Positions 45,396 to 54,975 are shown, numbered from the stretch's first letter. The stretch: 64,000 nucleotides of DNA from Pseudanabaena yagii GIHE-NHR1 (GCF_012863495.1 NZ_JAAVJL010000001.1:248001-312000), one strand, 5' to 3'. Program-made: numbers and translations. The notes: generated by a model from the sequence alone, not told the origin.

Positions 45396-45488
45396 ATGTA
45401 GCAATCCTAAATGGTTTGTGGAAGAGCACCCCTTCGGGGTGCTCTTCCACAAACTCAAAAATCGACAAATAATTTAGGACTGCTATAT
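45396..45488 (-). repeat. 93-bp MITE-like element, family A, copy 2
   Basis: It has the same length and ends as 42069-42161 when read on the minus strand. The central hairpin is different (stem GTTTGTGGAAGAGCACCCC, loop TTC), yet perfectly paired. A TCAAAAATCGACAAATAA arm matches the other copy. Confidence 0.85.
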
Positions 45489-45582
45489 GGCGTTTCACAG
45501 TCTAGTGAAGTACTGGATAGTTTCCTCCCGCCTTCGGCAGGAAACTATCCTGCGTGCCTCGCTTGATTGAAAAGCGCTATAT
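45484..45582. repeat. MITE-like element, family D, copy 1
   Basis: It begins TATATGGCGTTTCACAGTCT and ends TTGAAAAGCGCTATATG, with CAGTCTAGTGAAGTAC inside. A GATAGTTTCCTCCCG hairpin (loop TTC) lies in the middle. It overlaps the end of the 93-bp element by a few bases. The second copy is at 55005-55071. Confidence 0.75.
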
Positions 45583-45735
45583 GTGTTTTGAGTGATTGCA
45601 ATTACTCAAAAATTTTGGATTGCCCGACCTGCTTTACCTCGTTTACTAATTTTGGTTAAGAAATGCTTAACACTGGTACGATCTAAGCATGGGCTTTTCT
45701 CCTCTATCCCAATTAACGTACTGCGTATAACTGCT

Positions 45736-47250
45736 ATGCTGCCAGACCATTCTGTTTTTGCTGATGAGATGCCTACCGAATTTCTTAATCACCATGATCT
45801 TAATGATCTAGAGACAAATAATAATATCGAGACTGATAAACCACAGGAAGCTTGTGGAGTTTTCGGAGTACTAGCAGCAGAGGGGGATGTTGCCAAACTT
45901 GTATATTTTGGACTATATGCTTTACAACATCGTGGACAAGAGTCCGCAGGGATTACGGTCTATGACGATCGCGGTATAACCCATACCTATAAAGCGATGG
46001 GCTTAGTCTCACAGATTTTCAATGAGACTATTTTGTCAGAAATGAAAGGGGCTTTGGCGATCGGGCATAATCGCTACTCCACCACAGGTTCGAGTAAGGT
46101 GTGCAATGCTCAGCCTATTGTGGTAACTACTCGCCTTGGTGATTTTTCCCTCGCCCATAATGGCAACTTGGTAAATGCTACGGAGTTGCGCGGTGAGCTT
46201 TCTGCTCAAGGTCATGCCCTCGAATCAACCACTGACTCCGAAGGTATTGCCTTTGCCGTCGGAGAGGCAGTAGAAGAAGGCAAAGACTGGCAAGAGGCGA
46301 TTGTTACGGCTTTGCGGCGATGTCATGGAGCTTTTAGCTTGGTGATGGCAATTCCTAATGCAATTGTTGGTGCACGAGATGCCTATGGTGTGCGTCCCCT
46401 AGTAATTGGCAAGACTCCCGATGGCTCTTATGTATTGTCGTCAGAGACCTGTGGATTAGATATTATTGGCGCAGAATATGTGCGTGAGGTTCTTCCGGGG
46501 GAACTTGTCATTATCACAATGGAAAAAGGGATTCAATCTTTGCAATGGGAAGAATCCAAACCCAAGCTTTGTGTATTTGAGATGATCTATTTTGCAAGAC
46601 CTGATAGCGTCATGCATGATGAAAGTCTTTATACCTATAGACTGCGAATTGGTCGTGAACTGGCGAAAGAAAATTTCGTGGAAGCGGATATTGTGATCGG
46701 TGTGCCTGATTCGGGCATTCCTGCGGCGATTGGGTTTTCCCGCGAGTCAGGGATTCCTTATGGTGAGGCTTTGATCAAAAACCGTTATGTGGGACGTACT
46801 TTTATCCAGCCAACTCAGGCAATGCGTGAGTCTGGCATCCGCATGAAGCTGAATACGCTCAAGGATGTTTTGCAGGGTAAACGGGTAATTGTGATCGATG
46901 ATTCGATCGTAAGAGGAACGACGAGTCGTAAAATAGTAAGAGCACTGCGTGAGGCTGGTGCGACTGAAGTACATATGCGTATTTCTTCACCGCCCGTGAC
47001 TCACCCTTGTTTTTATGGTATTGATACGGACTCGCAAGATCATTTGATTGCTTCACACAATTCTGTAGAAGCGATCGCCAAACAGATTGAGGTTGATACG
47101 CTTGCGTATCTCAGTCACGACGCAATGTTAACAGCGACACAAATTGATACCACGCATTTTTGCACAGCTTGCTTTACAGGAAAATATCCTATTGACGTTC
47201 CTGATAAGCTCAAGCGCACCAAACTTATGCTAGAAAATACTGCACCATGA
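45736..47250 (+). CDS. purF: Amidophosphoribosyltransferase
   Basis: About 504 residues from ATG 45736; ATG 45772 is an alternative. It makes phosphoribosylamine, the first step of purine synthesis. The propeptide ends at the nucleophile cysteine in EACGVFGVL. The glutaminase domain has YGLYALQHRGQESAGI-like sequence, GHNRYSTTGSS and LAHNGNLVNA. The phosphoribosyltransferase domain has VIDDSIVRGTTSRKIV. Cysteines near the C terminus (HFCTACFTG) fit the iron-sulfur type. It overlaps a VOC-family gene by 4 nt. Confidence 0.96.
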   Translation: MLPDHSVFADEMPTEFLNHHDLNDLETNNNIETDKPQEACGVFGVLAAEGDVAKLVYFGLYALQHRGQESAGITVYDDRGITHTYKAMGLVSQIFNETILSEMKGALAIGHNRYSTTGSSKVCNAQPIVVTTRLGDFSLAHNGNLVNATELRGELSAQGHALESTTDSEGIAFAVGEAVEEGKDWQEAIVTALRRCHGAFSLVMAIPNAIVGARDAYGVRPLVIGKTPDGSYVLSSETCGLDIIGAEYVREVLPGELVIITMEKGIQSLQWEESKPKLCVFEMIYFARPDSVMHDESLYTYRLRIGRELAKENFVEADIVIGVPDSGIPAAIGFSRESGIPYGEALIKNRYVGRTFIQPTQAMRESGIRMKLNTLKDVLQGKRVIVIDDSIVRGTTSRKIVRALREAGATEVHMRISSPPVTHPCFYGIDTDSQDHLIASHNSVEAIAKQIEVDTLAYLSHDAMLTATQIDTTHFCTACFTGKYPIDVPDKLKRTKLMLENTAP

Positions 47251-47711
47251 CCAAGATCCTCTTTCATCTCGCATTCCCAGTCAAAGATATTCCAAGCACC
47301 AAGGCTTTTTATATTGACGGCTTGGGTTGTCTTGCGGGGCGCGAGTCAAATGACTCACTGATCATGAGTTTGTACGGACACCAGTTGGTAGCGCACGTTG
47401 TTCACGAATCACTCGAAGTACAACGTGGAATTTATCCTCGTCATTTCGGCTTAGTTTTCTATTCTGAAAGTAACTGGATGGCTTTATTAGAAAAAGTGCA
47501 TGATAAGCGACTGAAATTTTATCAAAAACCTAAGGTTCGCTTTGTTGATACCCCTTTAGAGCATCGAACTTTTTTCTTAGCTGATCATTCAGGTAATATT
47601 TTAGAGTTTAAGCATTACAAGTTTGAGACAGCTATTTTTGGCGAGACTGATTTTCATGAAGTCGGTGATGCAGATTTTGCTCAACAAGTAGCAGTTGGTA
47701 CTTACAAGTAA
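47247..47711 (+). CDS. VOC-superfamily (glyoxalase-like) protein
   Basis: A 154-residue VOC protein with paired beta-alpha-beta-beta-beta units: FHLAFPVKDIPSTKAFYIDGLG at the N terminus, RHFGLVFYSES, and HRTFFLADHSGNILEFKHYK with the usual metal-ligand H and E. Substrate unknown. It starts within the purF stop (ATGA), so it is translationally coupled to purF. Confidence 0.88.
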   Translation: MTKILFHLAFPVKDIPSTKAFYIDGLGCLAGRESNDSLIMSLYGHQLVAHVVHESLEVQRGIYPRHFGLVFYSESNWMALLEKVHDKRLKFYQKPKVRFVDTPLEHRTFFLADHSGNILEFKHYKFETAIFGETDFHEVGDADFAQQVAVGTYK

Positions 47712-47724
47712 TAAAAACATTAAT

Positions 47725-47760
47725 AAAAAAGGAGATAGCACTAGCGCTATCTCCTTTTTT
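47725..47760. terminator. Terminator after the VOC gene
   Basis: A perfect 15-bp stem (47725-47739 / 47746-47760) with six As and Ts at its foot. Confidence 0.88.
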
Positions 47761-47892
47761 GTGTGATTTTAATTTGTTCCGAAGCATCTGAAATTGTTTT
47801 CTTTTTTGGCGTTGGCGTGCTGAGCCACCTTTCCCTTTGTTATTACGACCTTCGCTGCGAGGAGATTCCCATCGTTTGAGTCTTTGGTTCAT
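47761..47892 (-). CDS. Small basic protein of unknown function, C-terminal end unclear
   Basis: The frame starts at ATG 47892 with a strongly basic, coding-like sequence (MNQRLKRWESPRSEGRNNKG; GGSARQRQKRKQ). It has no stop before the terminator at 47725-47760 and would run through the hairpin into the antisense of the VOC gene, ending at 47632. The native end is probably near the hairpin and has been lost or altered. No family is recognised. Confidence 0.4.
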
Positions 47893-47989
47893 ATATGTTC
47901 TCTAATTTAGGATGAGACCAATATAAGTTGAGCTACTTCAGAATTACTATCACTCTTTGGAATGAAAGCATAAATATCTAACTAAAGAA

Positions 47990-48099
47990 TTGCTATTAAT
48001 TAAAGTACCTGTGGCTTCGACTCCGCTCAGCCAAAGTTAGCTGAGCGAAGTCGAAGCTAGATAACTTTGGTGGGACATTTTTTATCCGCAAAAGCCTTA
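47990..48099 (-). repeat. 110-bp dispersed repeat, inverted relative of the 52.7-kb array
   Basis: Read on the minus strand this matches 52877-52987 end to end: GCGGATAAAAAATGTCCCA, AAGTTATCTAGCTTCGACTT, CGCTCAGCTAAC, then GGAGTCGAAGCCACAGGTAC. The core is a long imperfect palindrome built on CTTCGAC...GCTCAG. Confidence 0.85.
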
Positions 48100-48125
48100 A
48101 CGCGAGTTCGGGATAATTTGAAACG

Positions 48126-48168
48126 GTTTTTGAGAGAGGGTTTGCTACGCAAACCCTCTCTCAAAAAC
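48126..48168. repeat. Perfect 20-bp hairpin, TAC loop
   Basis: Arms 48126-48145 and 48149-48168 pair perfectly around TTTGC-TAC-GCAAA. Confidence 0.85.
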
Positions 48169-48199
48169 AAAAATTTGCCAGCTTTAACCCAAACTGACG

Positions 48200-48556
48200 T
48201 TAGTTAGATATTAGTTTTTGTTTAAGATCTTCAGGATTTCTAAATCCTACAGCGATCGCTTTACCATCTTTGACAAATAAAGGACGTTTTAGCAGCATGG
48301 CATCCTTGGCATAGCCTTCAATCCATTGAATATGTGACCATGTTTCTTTTTCAGAACCCAAGGCGCGATAAGACTGCCCTGAGGTATTTCTCATAGATCT
48401 TTCCCCTAAAATGCTTACCCATTCAGCGATCGCTGTTCTAGATGGCGGATAGTCTTTGGTATTTATAAATTCATAGGCAATACCTTGAGCTTCTAGCCAA
48501 GCGATCGCCTTTTTGCAAGTTCCACAACTAGGAATGCCATAGACTTGAATAGACAT
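48200..48556 (-). CDS. ArsC/Spx/MgsR-family protein
   Basis: About 118 residues from ATG 48556 (MSIQVYGIPSCGTC); a longer frame to 48598 is less likely. It has a thioredoxin-like fold with CGTC near the N terminus, YEFINTKDYPPSRTAI, and LLKRPLFVKDGKAIAVGFR at the end, the pattern of Spx/MgsR-type proteins. These are redox-responsive regulators or glutaredoxin-like reductases. No arsenic genes of the ars type are adjacent, although a permease lies 1.9 kb away. Confidence 0.88.
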   Translation of the reverse strand: MSIQVYGIPSCGTCKKAIAWLEAQGIAYEFINTKDYPPSRTAIAEWVSILGERSMRNTSGQSYRALGSEKETWSHIQWIEGYAKDAMLLKRPLFVKDGKAIAVGFRNPEDLKQKLISN

Positions 48557-48647
48557 GAATTTTCTCGGTATAAATGGTGGCTTTTCTCTATACAACAATA
48601 GTGTTATGCATCGCTATTGTAAGTGAGAGAGGCAATCTTTTGCCTAA

Positions 48648-49832
48648 TCAACCTTGAATCGTCGTATAGTCTGATTCGTCACCAAAATCCCTCAGATTTG
48701 ATACGGAATAATTGGGTATGGAAATAGTGTGTCTATGACTATGGAGAATTTCCTGTGCTTCAGGGGAATTGATATGAATTAAGGCTCTCTCCACCGCTTT
48801 GCGTACAGAGCGATCGCGATCTTTGAGGAATTGCGAAAGATAAAATACGGCATCATGAGTACCAATTTCCCCCAATGCTGAAGCCGCATCACAACGTACA
48901 TAGGCATAATCATCCTCTTTTAGGACTTTAGCCAGTAGTGGGACAACTTCCTCCATCCCAATTTGTCCTAGAGTACGGGCAGCAACGCTGCGGGTATGAC
49001 TAGAAGAATTTTTGAGCATTTGGGCGACAGGTGCGATCGCAGGAACACCAATATTTTTCAGAGCTTGCACAGCTTGCGATTGCACACTGATATCATTCTC
49101 GGTTAATAGGCTAGCAAGAGGATGGGCTGATAGCGGTGATTTAATCTGTCCTAAGGCCCAAGCTGCTTCAAACCTTACGGACTTACTACCATGTTTGAGC
49201 GCTTCGATCAGGGTAGTCACTGCTAGGGGTGAGCTAATCTGACCTAGGGAGTGGGCTGCATGGACTTTGACAATATCATCGCTGTACTTGAGGGCATCTA
49301 CTAGAGGTGATACCGCAGGTAGACTTGCGCGCCCTAAGGCTTTGGCTACAGCCGCTTGCACTTGGATCGATGGGTGACGCAATAAACTGATTAAGGCATT
49401 AATGGCTTCAGCACTGCCGATCCAGCTCAGTGCCGAGGCTGCCTGCCAAATAATTTGTCGATTAGGATTTTTAGTTGCTTCGATGAGGGGATTAATAGCT
49501 AAAGGCGATCGCAAATATCCTAGGGCGATCGCTGCTTTTTTGGAGATGGAAACTTCGTCGCTCTCTAAGCGATCAAGCAATGCAGGAACAACATTTTCAC
49601 GACAGCGAATAATTTTTTGAAGTGCGATCGAAAAATGATCAGAACGAGCAGCCGCATCAAACTCAGCAAGAATTGCTGACTCCCCCCCTAATTCAGGAGC
49701 AGACAGAATATGACGATTGTCGGAAACTGCATACCCCGGAGATACAGGAATCCGATAATCTTCAAGCTTTGGTGGAATAAATTTTGAATTCGGCGGGATT
49801 TTGGGTATTTCAGGTGGTTCTTGAGCATTCAT
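48648..49832 (-). CDS. HEAT-repeat protein (PBS lyase-like repeats)
   Basis: A 394-residue protein. After a proline-rich N terminus (PPEIPKIPPNSKFIPP) and a tail of about 70 residues come some nine HEAT units of about 31 residues, for example AAIALGYLRSPLAINPLIEATK, AASALSWIGSAEAINALISLL and AAHSLGQISSPLAVTTLIEAL. These are the type found in phycobilisome lyase and NblB proteins, but also in scaffolds. No CpcE/F partner is near, so a bilin-lyase role is not supported. Confidence 0.88.
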   Translation of the reverse strand: MNAQEPPEIPKIPPNSKFIPPKLEDYRIPVSPGYAVSDNRHILSAPELGGESAILAEFDAAARSDHFSIALQKIIRCRENVVPALLDRLESDEVSISKKAAIALGYLRSPLAINPLIEATKNPNRQIIWQAASALSWIGSAEAINALISLLRHPSIQVQAAVAKALGRASLPAVSPLVDALKYSDDIVKVHAAHSLGQISSPLAVTTLIEALKHGSKSVRFEAAWALGQIKSPLSAHPLASLLTENDISVQSQAVQALKNIGVPAIAPVAQMLKNSSSHTRSVAARTLGQIGMEEVVPLLAKVLKEDDYAYVRCDAASALGEIGTHDAVFYLSQFLKDRDRSVRKAVERALIHINSPEAQEILHSHRHTISIPNYSVSNLRDFGDESDYTTIQG

Positions 49833-50452
49833 ATCGGCTGTCCTAATTAAGCATTAATTATGTTGTTTAGTCCCGTTACCCATTACAACAAGCCAAAGGT
49901 TCGCTATATTTAACATTACATTTTACGAGCAGAGTCCGCAACACTGGTTACAAAAATCATCTTGCTTTAGGTTGGGTAGTTATCAATTTTTTGCAAAGCT
50001 AGATTTTGAGTTCTTTGGGCTCTAAATCGTTGTATATCCCACAAAATGGCTTTATAACAGTGATTTAAACTCAAAATCCTCCAAAAAGTTTTCTAACGTC
50101 TAAGCATCTATAATTGTTGAAAGATTACTATGATTAGCTACTTATTTGTGAATCAACGGCAAGTAAATATGTATATGTAACTTAAATGCAAATTATCCAT
50201 TAATATAGCAATCCCCATAAGTCTAAGAAATTATTTAAGAATTTGAGGGACACAAAAGAAAATAAGAAACTAACTTTTTGGGCAAAGCTTTACCAGAAAA
50301 ATCGGTTTCTCCATTAACTTGTTGCATTCCAATATATAGATTTTTGTTTAACATTCTAGAAATCTATCTCCCAAAATCTCCCATTATTTGAGAACTTCAT
50401 GCGGTTTTTAGATTGTACTGAAAGCCTGCAAAATAATGCTAATAGCTAATCT
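49833..50452. other. 620-nt spacer between divergent genes
   Basis: AT-rich. It must hold two divergent promoters. No RNA gene or small CDS is convincing. ATATAGCAATCC at about 50203 matches one end of the 93-bp MITE-like element without its partner end. Confidence 0.5.
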
Positions 50453-51442
50453 ATGAACCAACTTCTGAGCGCCTTTACTTTATTTTTAAGTCTCCTTGTT
50501 GAAGCAATTCCCTTTTTGCTGATGGGCGTTTTGCTGTCTGGGGCTTTATTAATATTTGTAGATGAACGCAAGCTTATTAAGATCTTACCCAAAAATCCTT
50601 TTTTAGGTGCTTTGGCAGGGAGCCTCCTCGGTTTTATGTTTCCTGTGTGCGAATGTGGCAACGTGCCTGTGGCAAGGCGATTGATTTCTCAAGGTGCGCC
50701 GATTTCGGTAGCGGTAAGTTTTTTGTTGGCGGCTCCGACGATTAATCCTGTCGTAATTTGGGCAACTTGGACAGCATTTCGCGACCAGCCTGAAATTGCC
50801 GTGCTGCGAGTAGTTTTATCCCTAGCAAATGCGGCGATTGTATCAATGATATTTAGCGCTCAAAAAGATTTACGTCCGATTTTGCAGCCAAATATTGCGA
50901 TCGCCTTGCCTGCCCCCAAAGTTAAAGTTGGTGCTGTGCCTACAGGTACATTTTTCTTAGGGGAAGATCGCAGTCAGCCTTTAGATTTATCAGGCTATAA
51001 CACTGAAAGTAATCAAATTATTACGAAATCTTTGCCCGATCGCTTAAATCTATTGTTAGACAATACCCTTGCAGAAATGCGCGAATTAGGCGCAATTTTG
51101 GTGTTTGGGAGTGCGATCGCGGCGATCATTCAGGTATGGGTTCCTCGCGATATTATTCTCAATTTGGGGCAGGGACCAGTTAGCTCGATCGTGTCCATGA
51201 TGATTTTGGCGGCGATCGTTTCCATTTGCTCAACGGTGGATGCATTTTTTGCCCTATCCTTTGCGTCAACTTTTACAGGTGGATCGTTGCTAGCCTTTTT
51301 GGTGTTTGGCCCGACGATCGATCTTAAAGCGATCGGTTTGATCTTAACGATTTTCCAAAAACGCGCCGTTATCTATATGTTTTTGCTAACTGCCCAACTC
51401 ACCTTTTTAAGTTGTCTGTTTATCAATTTCCAAATTCGTTAA
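50453..51442 (+). CDS. YraQ/ArsP-type permease (UPF0718)
   Basis: A 329-residue membrane protein with about eight spans in two blocks separated by a cytoplasmic loop (residues 145-200). The family motif MFPVCECGNVPVARRLISQG and APTINPVVIWATW are in the first half. ICSTVDAFFALSF and FLVFGPTIDLKAIGLIL are in the second. Such permeases include exporters of organic arsenicals; many cyanobacterial members have no known substrate. The two cysteines (CEC) are potential ligand contacts. Confidence 0.88.
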   Translation: MNQLLSAFTLFLSLLVEAIPFLLMGVLLSGALLIFVDERKLIKILPKNPFLGALAGSLLGFMFPVCECGNVPVARRLISQGAPISVAVSFLLAAPTINPVVIWATWTAFRDQPEIAVLRVVLSLANAAIVSMIFSAQKDLRPILQPNIAIALPAPKVKVGAVPTGTFFLGEDRSQPLDLSGYNTESNQIITKSLPDRLNLLLDNTLAEMRELGAILVFGSAIAAIIQVWVPRDIILNLGQGPVSSIVSMMILAAIVSICSTVDAFFALSFASTFTGGSLLAFLVFGPTIDLKAIGLILTIFQKRAVIYMFLLTAQLTFLSCLFINFQIR

Positions 51443-51532
51443 GCTACTAAAACCCAGAAAAATTTTTGAAAGCATCGCTTCGCAATGCTTTCAAAAATTT
51501 TTTTGGGTTTTAAGTCAGCGCAAAGCGCTGTA
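51443..51532. repeat. MITE-like element, family C, copy 2
   Basis: A hairpin with arms AAACCCAGAAAAATTTTTGA and the matching complement, apex ATCGC-TTC-GCAAT, is followed by the right end AGTCAGCGCAAAGCGCTGTA, identical to 31762-31781. Confidence 0.75.
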
Positions 51533-51577
51533 TGCTGATCAAAAGCTATTCTCCGTTACTAAATTGAAAGGTTGCCC

Positions 51578-52639
51578 GTGTCTGTTAGTGAATCTGTGCT
51601 CGAATCTATCTCTGTCGAATCCATTACTAATGAATCCTTAACCAATATCGATCCCACAGATTTTTCGTTATCTTTACCTGATCCAAATGATGAAGGTTTA
51701 GCGGAAGGGCAATTTCTTGCAGAAGTTGATCAAGCATGGCAAGTATGCGATCGCTTTGATTTACAAACAGATATTTGGCGTGGCAGAATTTTGCGAACTG
51801 TGCGCGATCGCGAAAAGGCAAATGGGGAAGGTCGTGGCACGGGCTTTTTGAAATGGCTACAAGAACGCGAAATCAGTAAATCTCAAGCCTATTCATGGAT
51901 TCAACTAGCGAATAGTGCAGATACGCTCATGGCGGATGGGCAGCTAGATGCCGATGATATTCGTCAGTTTAGTAAACGCGCCTTTCTGGAAACTTCCCAA
52001 GCGGCTCCTGAAGTGCAGCAACTAATTGTCGATGCGGCTCGAAATGGCGAAAAGATTACCCGTCGTGAAGTGCGCCAACTTTCCGATGAATGGACTGCCA
52101 TGAGTTCTGATCATCTTCCCGATGATTTAAAAGAGAAGGTTGCTGCTCATACAATCCCCACAAGATATGTGGCTCCATTGGTGCGCGAAATTGATAAATT
52201 GCCTGAAGCTTATCAAGTACCGATCAAACAGGCGATCGCGGATGGTTCTGATCTGGACAATATCAAACTCGTCACTGCTGATGCTCAAAGGTTGACTAAA
52301 TATCTATCGAATACCAGTCAAGTCCAAGCAATTACGCAGCGTTCGGTAAATATCGATCTTGCCCTCGAAGAAGCCCTACGCATCGGATGTCTCAAGCTTG
52401 CCTCGGATCTCGTTAGCCAAGCCTCACAACTCGAACAGGCGATCGCGAAACTCTACAGCACATGGAAACGAGTCTCAATGTCCGCCGATCAGCTATATGT
52501 AGAAGCAGGTGCAAGTACTCCCAATTTAATTGATTTACTCAATTCTCTTGATTCTCTTGCTAGTCCTAATGTGGCAGTGCAAATTGGGAATGATCAATCA
52601 GGACGAACGATTCGCTTACAAATTACAGAAGAGTCTTAA
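51578..52639 (+). CDS. Conserved cyanobacterial protein of unknown function
   Basis: About 353 residues from GTG 51578, which has GAAAGG 7 nt upstream; TTG 51572 is less likely. The N terminus is acidic. A segment TGFLKWLQEREISKSQAYSW followed by IQLANSADTL looks like a helix-turn-helix. FLETSQAAPEVQQLIVDAAR and TIPTRYVAPLVREIDKLPEA follow. The C-terminal half is helical. I recall similar proteins throughout cyanobacteria without assigned function. A DNA-binding role is possible but unproven. Confidence 0.75.
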   Translation: MSVSESVLESISVESITNESLTNIDPTDFSLSLPDPNDEGLAEGQFLAEVDQAWQVCDRFDLQTDIWRGRILRTVRDREKANGEGRGTGFLKWLQEREISKSQAYSWIQLANSADTLMADGQLDADDIRQFSKRAFLETSQAAPEVQQLIVDAARNGEKITRREVRQLSDEWTAMSSDHLPDDLKEKVAAHTIPTRYVAPLVREIDKLPEAYQVPIKQAIADGSDLDNIKLVTADAQRLTKYLSNTSQVQAITQRSVNIDLALEEALRIGCLKLASDLVSQASQLEQAIAKLYSTWKRVSMSADQLYVEAGASTPNLIDLLNSLDSLASPNVAVQIGNDQSGRTIRLQITEES

Positions 52640-52645
52640 AAAATG

Positions 52646-52671
52646 TGGGGTGGTGCATTTGCACCACCCCA
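52646..52671 (+). terminator. Terminator-like hairpin
   Basis: TGGGGTGGTGC and GCACCACCCCA pair perfectly around ATTT, 6 nt after the stop of the preceding gene. Confidence 0.7.
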
Positions 52672-52722
52672 TACTGGTTTAGCAACCACAGAGAAATTAC
52701 TCTAGGAATTTCATGAATGTGG

Positions 52723-52987
52723 GTAAGGCTCTTGCGGATAAAAAATGTCCCATCAAAGTTATCTAGCTTCGACTTCGCTCAGCTAACGTTGGCTGATAGG
52801 TAAGGCTCTTGCGGATAAAAAATGTCCCATCAAAGTTATCTAGCTTCGACTTCGCTCAGCTAACGTTGGCTGATAGGTAAGGCTCTTGCGGATAAAAAAT
52901 GTCCTATCAAAGTTATCTAGCTTCGACTTCGCTCAGCTAACGTTGGCTGAGCGGAGTCGAAGCCACAGGTACTTTAGTTAATAGCAA
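52723..52987 (+). repeat. 77-bp tandem triplication with a full-length last unit
   Basis: Units start at 52723, 52800 and 52877, each 77 bp and nearly identical (GTAAGGCTCTTGCGGATAAA ... CGTTGGCTGATAG). The third continues into GCGGAGTCGAAGCCACAGGT and TAGTTAATAGCAA, giving a 111-bp full element. The inverted single copy is at 47990-48099. Confidence 0.9.
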
Positions 52988-53004
52988 GTCCCTAATGCCA
53001 AAAT

Positions 53005-54975
53005 CTATGCACCTTCGCGCAGTTTGTCTAAAATCGAACGATCTTCTAAAGTGGAAGTGTCGCTGGTGATTTCTTGACCAGAGGCTAGCGATCGCAATAA
53101 GCGCCGCATAATTTTGCCAGATCGCGTTTTTGGTAATGCCTCGGCAAAGCGAATCTCACTCGGACGTGCGATCGCGCCAATTTCTGAGACAACGTGCTTT
53201 TTAAGTTCCTTCGCCAGTTCCTCGCTAGGTTGGCGATCGCCTTCAAGAATTACAAAGGCAAAGATATCCTCACCCTTGACCTCATCGGGCTTACCGACTA
53301 CGGCAGCTTCCGCCACCGCAGGATGGGAAACGAGCGCTGATTCAATTTCCATTGTGCCTAAACGGTGTCCTGCCACATTGATCACATCATCCACACGACC
53401 CATCACCCAGTAATAGCCATCCTCATCCTTGCGAGCGCCATCACCCGCAAAGTAGACATACTTACCATCCTTGGGCGGAATATGTTCCCAATAGCTCTTA
53501 CGGAATCTCTCTGGATCGCCGTAAACCGTTCGCATCATCCCCGGCCAAGGATGACGCACGACTAGATAGCCGCCTTCGTTATCATTAGCAGGATTGCCAT
53601 CAAGATCGACAATATCGGGAATGATGCCAGGGAATGGAAGAGTTGCTGAACCGGGTTTGGTGGGAATTGCCCCCGGTAAAGCCGTAATCATGATTCCACC
53701 CGTTTCCGTTTGCCACCATGTATCGACAATTGGGCAACGGCTACCGCCGATCACACGGTGATACCACATCCAAGCTTCGGGATTAATTGGTTCGCCCACA
53801 GTTCCCAATAGACGCAGGGAAGTTAAATCGCGAGTATTAGGATGATGTTCACCCATTTTGATAAAGGAACGAATCGCAGTCGGTGCAGTATAGAAGACTG
53901 TGACCTGATACTTCTCAATCACATCCCAGAAACAACCGAGATTAGAAGCTCTCGGTGCGCCTTCGTACATTAAGGTCGTTGCCCCATTGGAGAGAGGACC
54001 ATAGACAATGTAGCTATGTCCTGTAATCCAGCCCACATCCGCAGTACACCAATAGACATCGGTATCCTTAAGATCGAAAATCCATTTGGTGGTCATGTGG
54101 CTATAGAGGTTATAGCCTGCGGTGGTATGCACGACTCCCTTCGGTTTGCCTGTGCTTCCTGAAGTATAGAGAACGAACAACATATCTTCGCTTTCCATTG
54201 GCTCGGCTTCGCATTTAGCGGAAACGCCTTGCTGGAGGTCATGCCACCAATGATCGCGACCTGCGCTCATGGGGATATGCTGTCCTGTCCGCTTCACGAC
54301 CAGTACATCGGTAACGGAAGGAACTGCGCCATTAGCGATCGCTTTATCCACTTGATCTTTTAATGGCACGATGACATCCTTGCGCCATCCCCCATCGGCG
54401 GTGATGACTAGTTTGGCTTCAGCATCCACAAGGCGATCGCGCAAAGCTTCCGCACTGAAGCCGCCAAATACTACCCCATGCACTGCGCCGATTCTGGCAC
54501 AGGCAAGCATGGCGATCGCGGCTTCAGGAATCATCGGCATATAAATACCTACGCGATCGCCTTTTTTAATTCCTAATTGCTTGAGAGCATTGGCAAACTG
54601 GCAGACTTCGCGATGGAGTTGGGCATAGGTGAGGGTGCGCGAATCGCCATTTTCCCCTTCCCAAATTAACGCCGCTTTATTTTTGCGCCATGTGGTCAAG
54701 TGGCGATCGAGGCAGTTATAGGAAATATTGATTTTGCCGCCATCAAACCATTTCACCGATGGGGGCTGCCAATCGAGAACGGTGTGCCATTTCTCAAACC
54801 AATGCAATTCTTTATCCGCGAGGTCTGCCCAGAAGGCAGCAGGATCGGCGGCGGCACGGTCATATATTTGTTTATATTCTTCTAGACTCTTAATGTGAGC
54901 AGCTTGTGAGAACTCAGCCGATGGCTCAAATAAGCGCCTTTCTTGTAAAACTGATTCAATCGTGGGTTGAGACAT
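53005..54975 (-). CDS. acs: Acetyl-CoA synthetase
   Basis: A 656-residue AMP-forming acetate-CoA ligase. Seen in order: N-terminal Acs domain, [20 protein letters not shown] (P-loop), [55 protein letters not shown] (hinge), and the C-terminal lysine region [15 protein letters not shown], the site acetylated in regulated enzymes. Length is standard. Monocistronic. Confidence 0.97.
   Translation of the reverse strand: MSQPTIESVLQERRLFEPSAEFSQAAHIKSLEEYKQIYDRAAADPAAFWADLADKELHWFEKWHTVLDWQPPSVKWFDGGKINISYNCLDRHLTTWRKNKAALIWEGENGDSRTLTYAQLHREVCQFANALKQLGIKKGDRVGIYMPMIPEAAIAMLACARIGAVHGVVFGGFSAEALRDRLVDAEAKLVITADGGWRKDVIVPLKDQVDKAIANGAVPSVTDVLVVKRTGQHIPMSAGRDHWWHDLQQGVSAKCEAEPMESEDMLFVLYTSGSTGKPKGVVHTTAGYNLYSHMTTKWIFDLKDTDVYWCTADVGWITGHSYIVYGPLSNGATTLMYEGAPRASNLGCFWDVIEKYQVTVFYTAPTAIRSFIKMGEHHPNTRDLTSLRLLGTVGEPINPEAWMWYHRVIGGSRCPIVDTWWQTETGGIMITALPGAIPTKPGSATLPFPGIIPDIVDLDGNPANDNEGGYLVVRHPWPGMMRTVYGDPERFRKSYWEHIPPKDGKYVYFAGDGARKDEDGYYWVMGRVDDVINVAGHRLGTMEIESALVSHPAVAEAAVVGKPDEVKGEDIFAFVILEGDRQPSEELAKELKKHVVSEIGAIARPSEIRFAEALPKTRSGKIMRRLLRSLASGQEITSDTSTLEDRSILDKLREGA

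Larger units (their letters stand above)
44900..45735. other. Long spacer upstream of purF with stacked repeats
   Basis: 44900-45320 is AT-rich with no gene and must hold the glpX promoter. The rest is a stack of hairpins and two abutting MITE-like elements listed separately. A GTG at 45592 extends the purF frame upstream, but 45592-45735 does not look like normal PurF sequence. Confidence 0.5.

Noticed and set aside
45592-45735. N-terminal extension of PurF from GTG 45592
   Set aside because: The extra 48 residues start next to a MITE-like element, look unlike PurF propeptides and would put the nucleophile cysteine unusually far from the start.
48648-49832. HEAT protein as a CpcE-type bilin lyase
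   Set aside because: There is no CpcF-like partner or phycobiliprotein gene nearby, and the repeats are generic.
52723-52987. Tandem 77-bp repeats as a CRISPR array
   Set aside because: Units are contiguous and nearly identical along their whole length, with no unique spacers and no cas genes. It is a tandem duplication.
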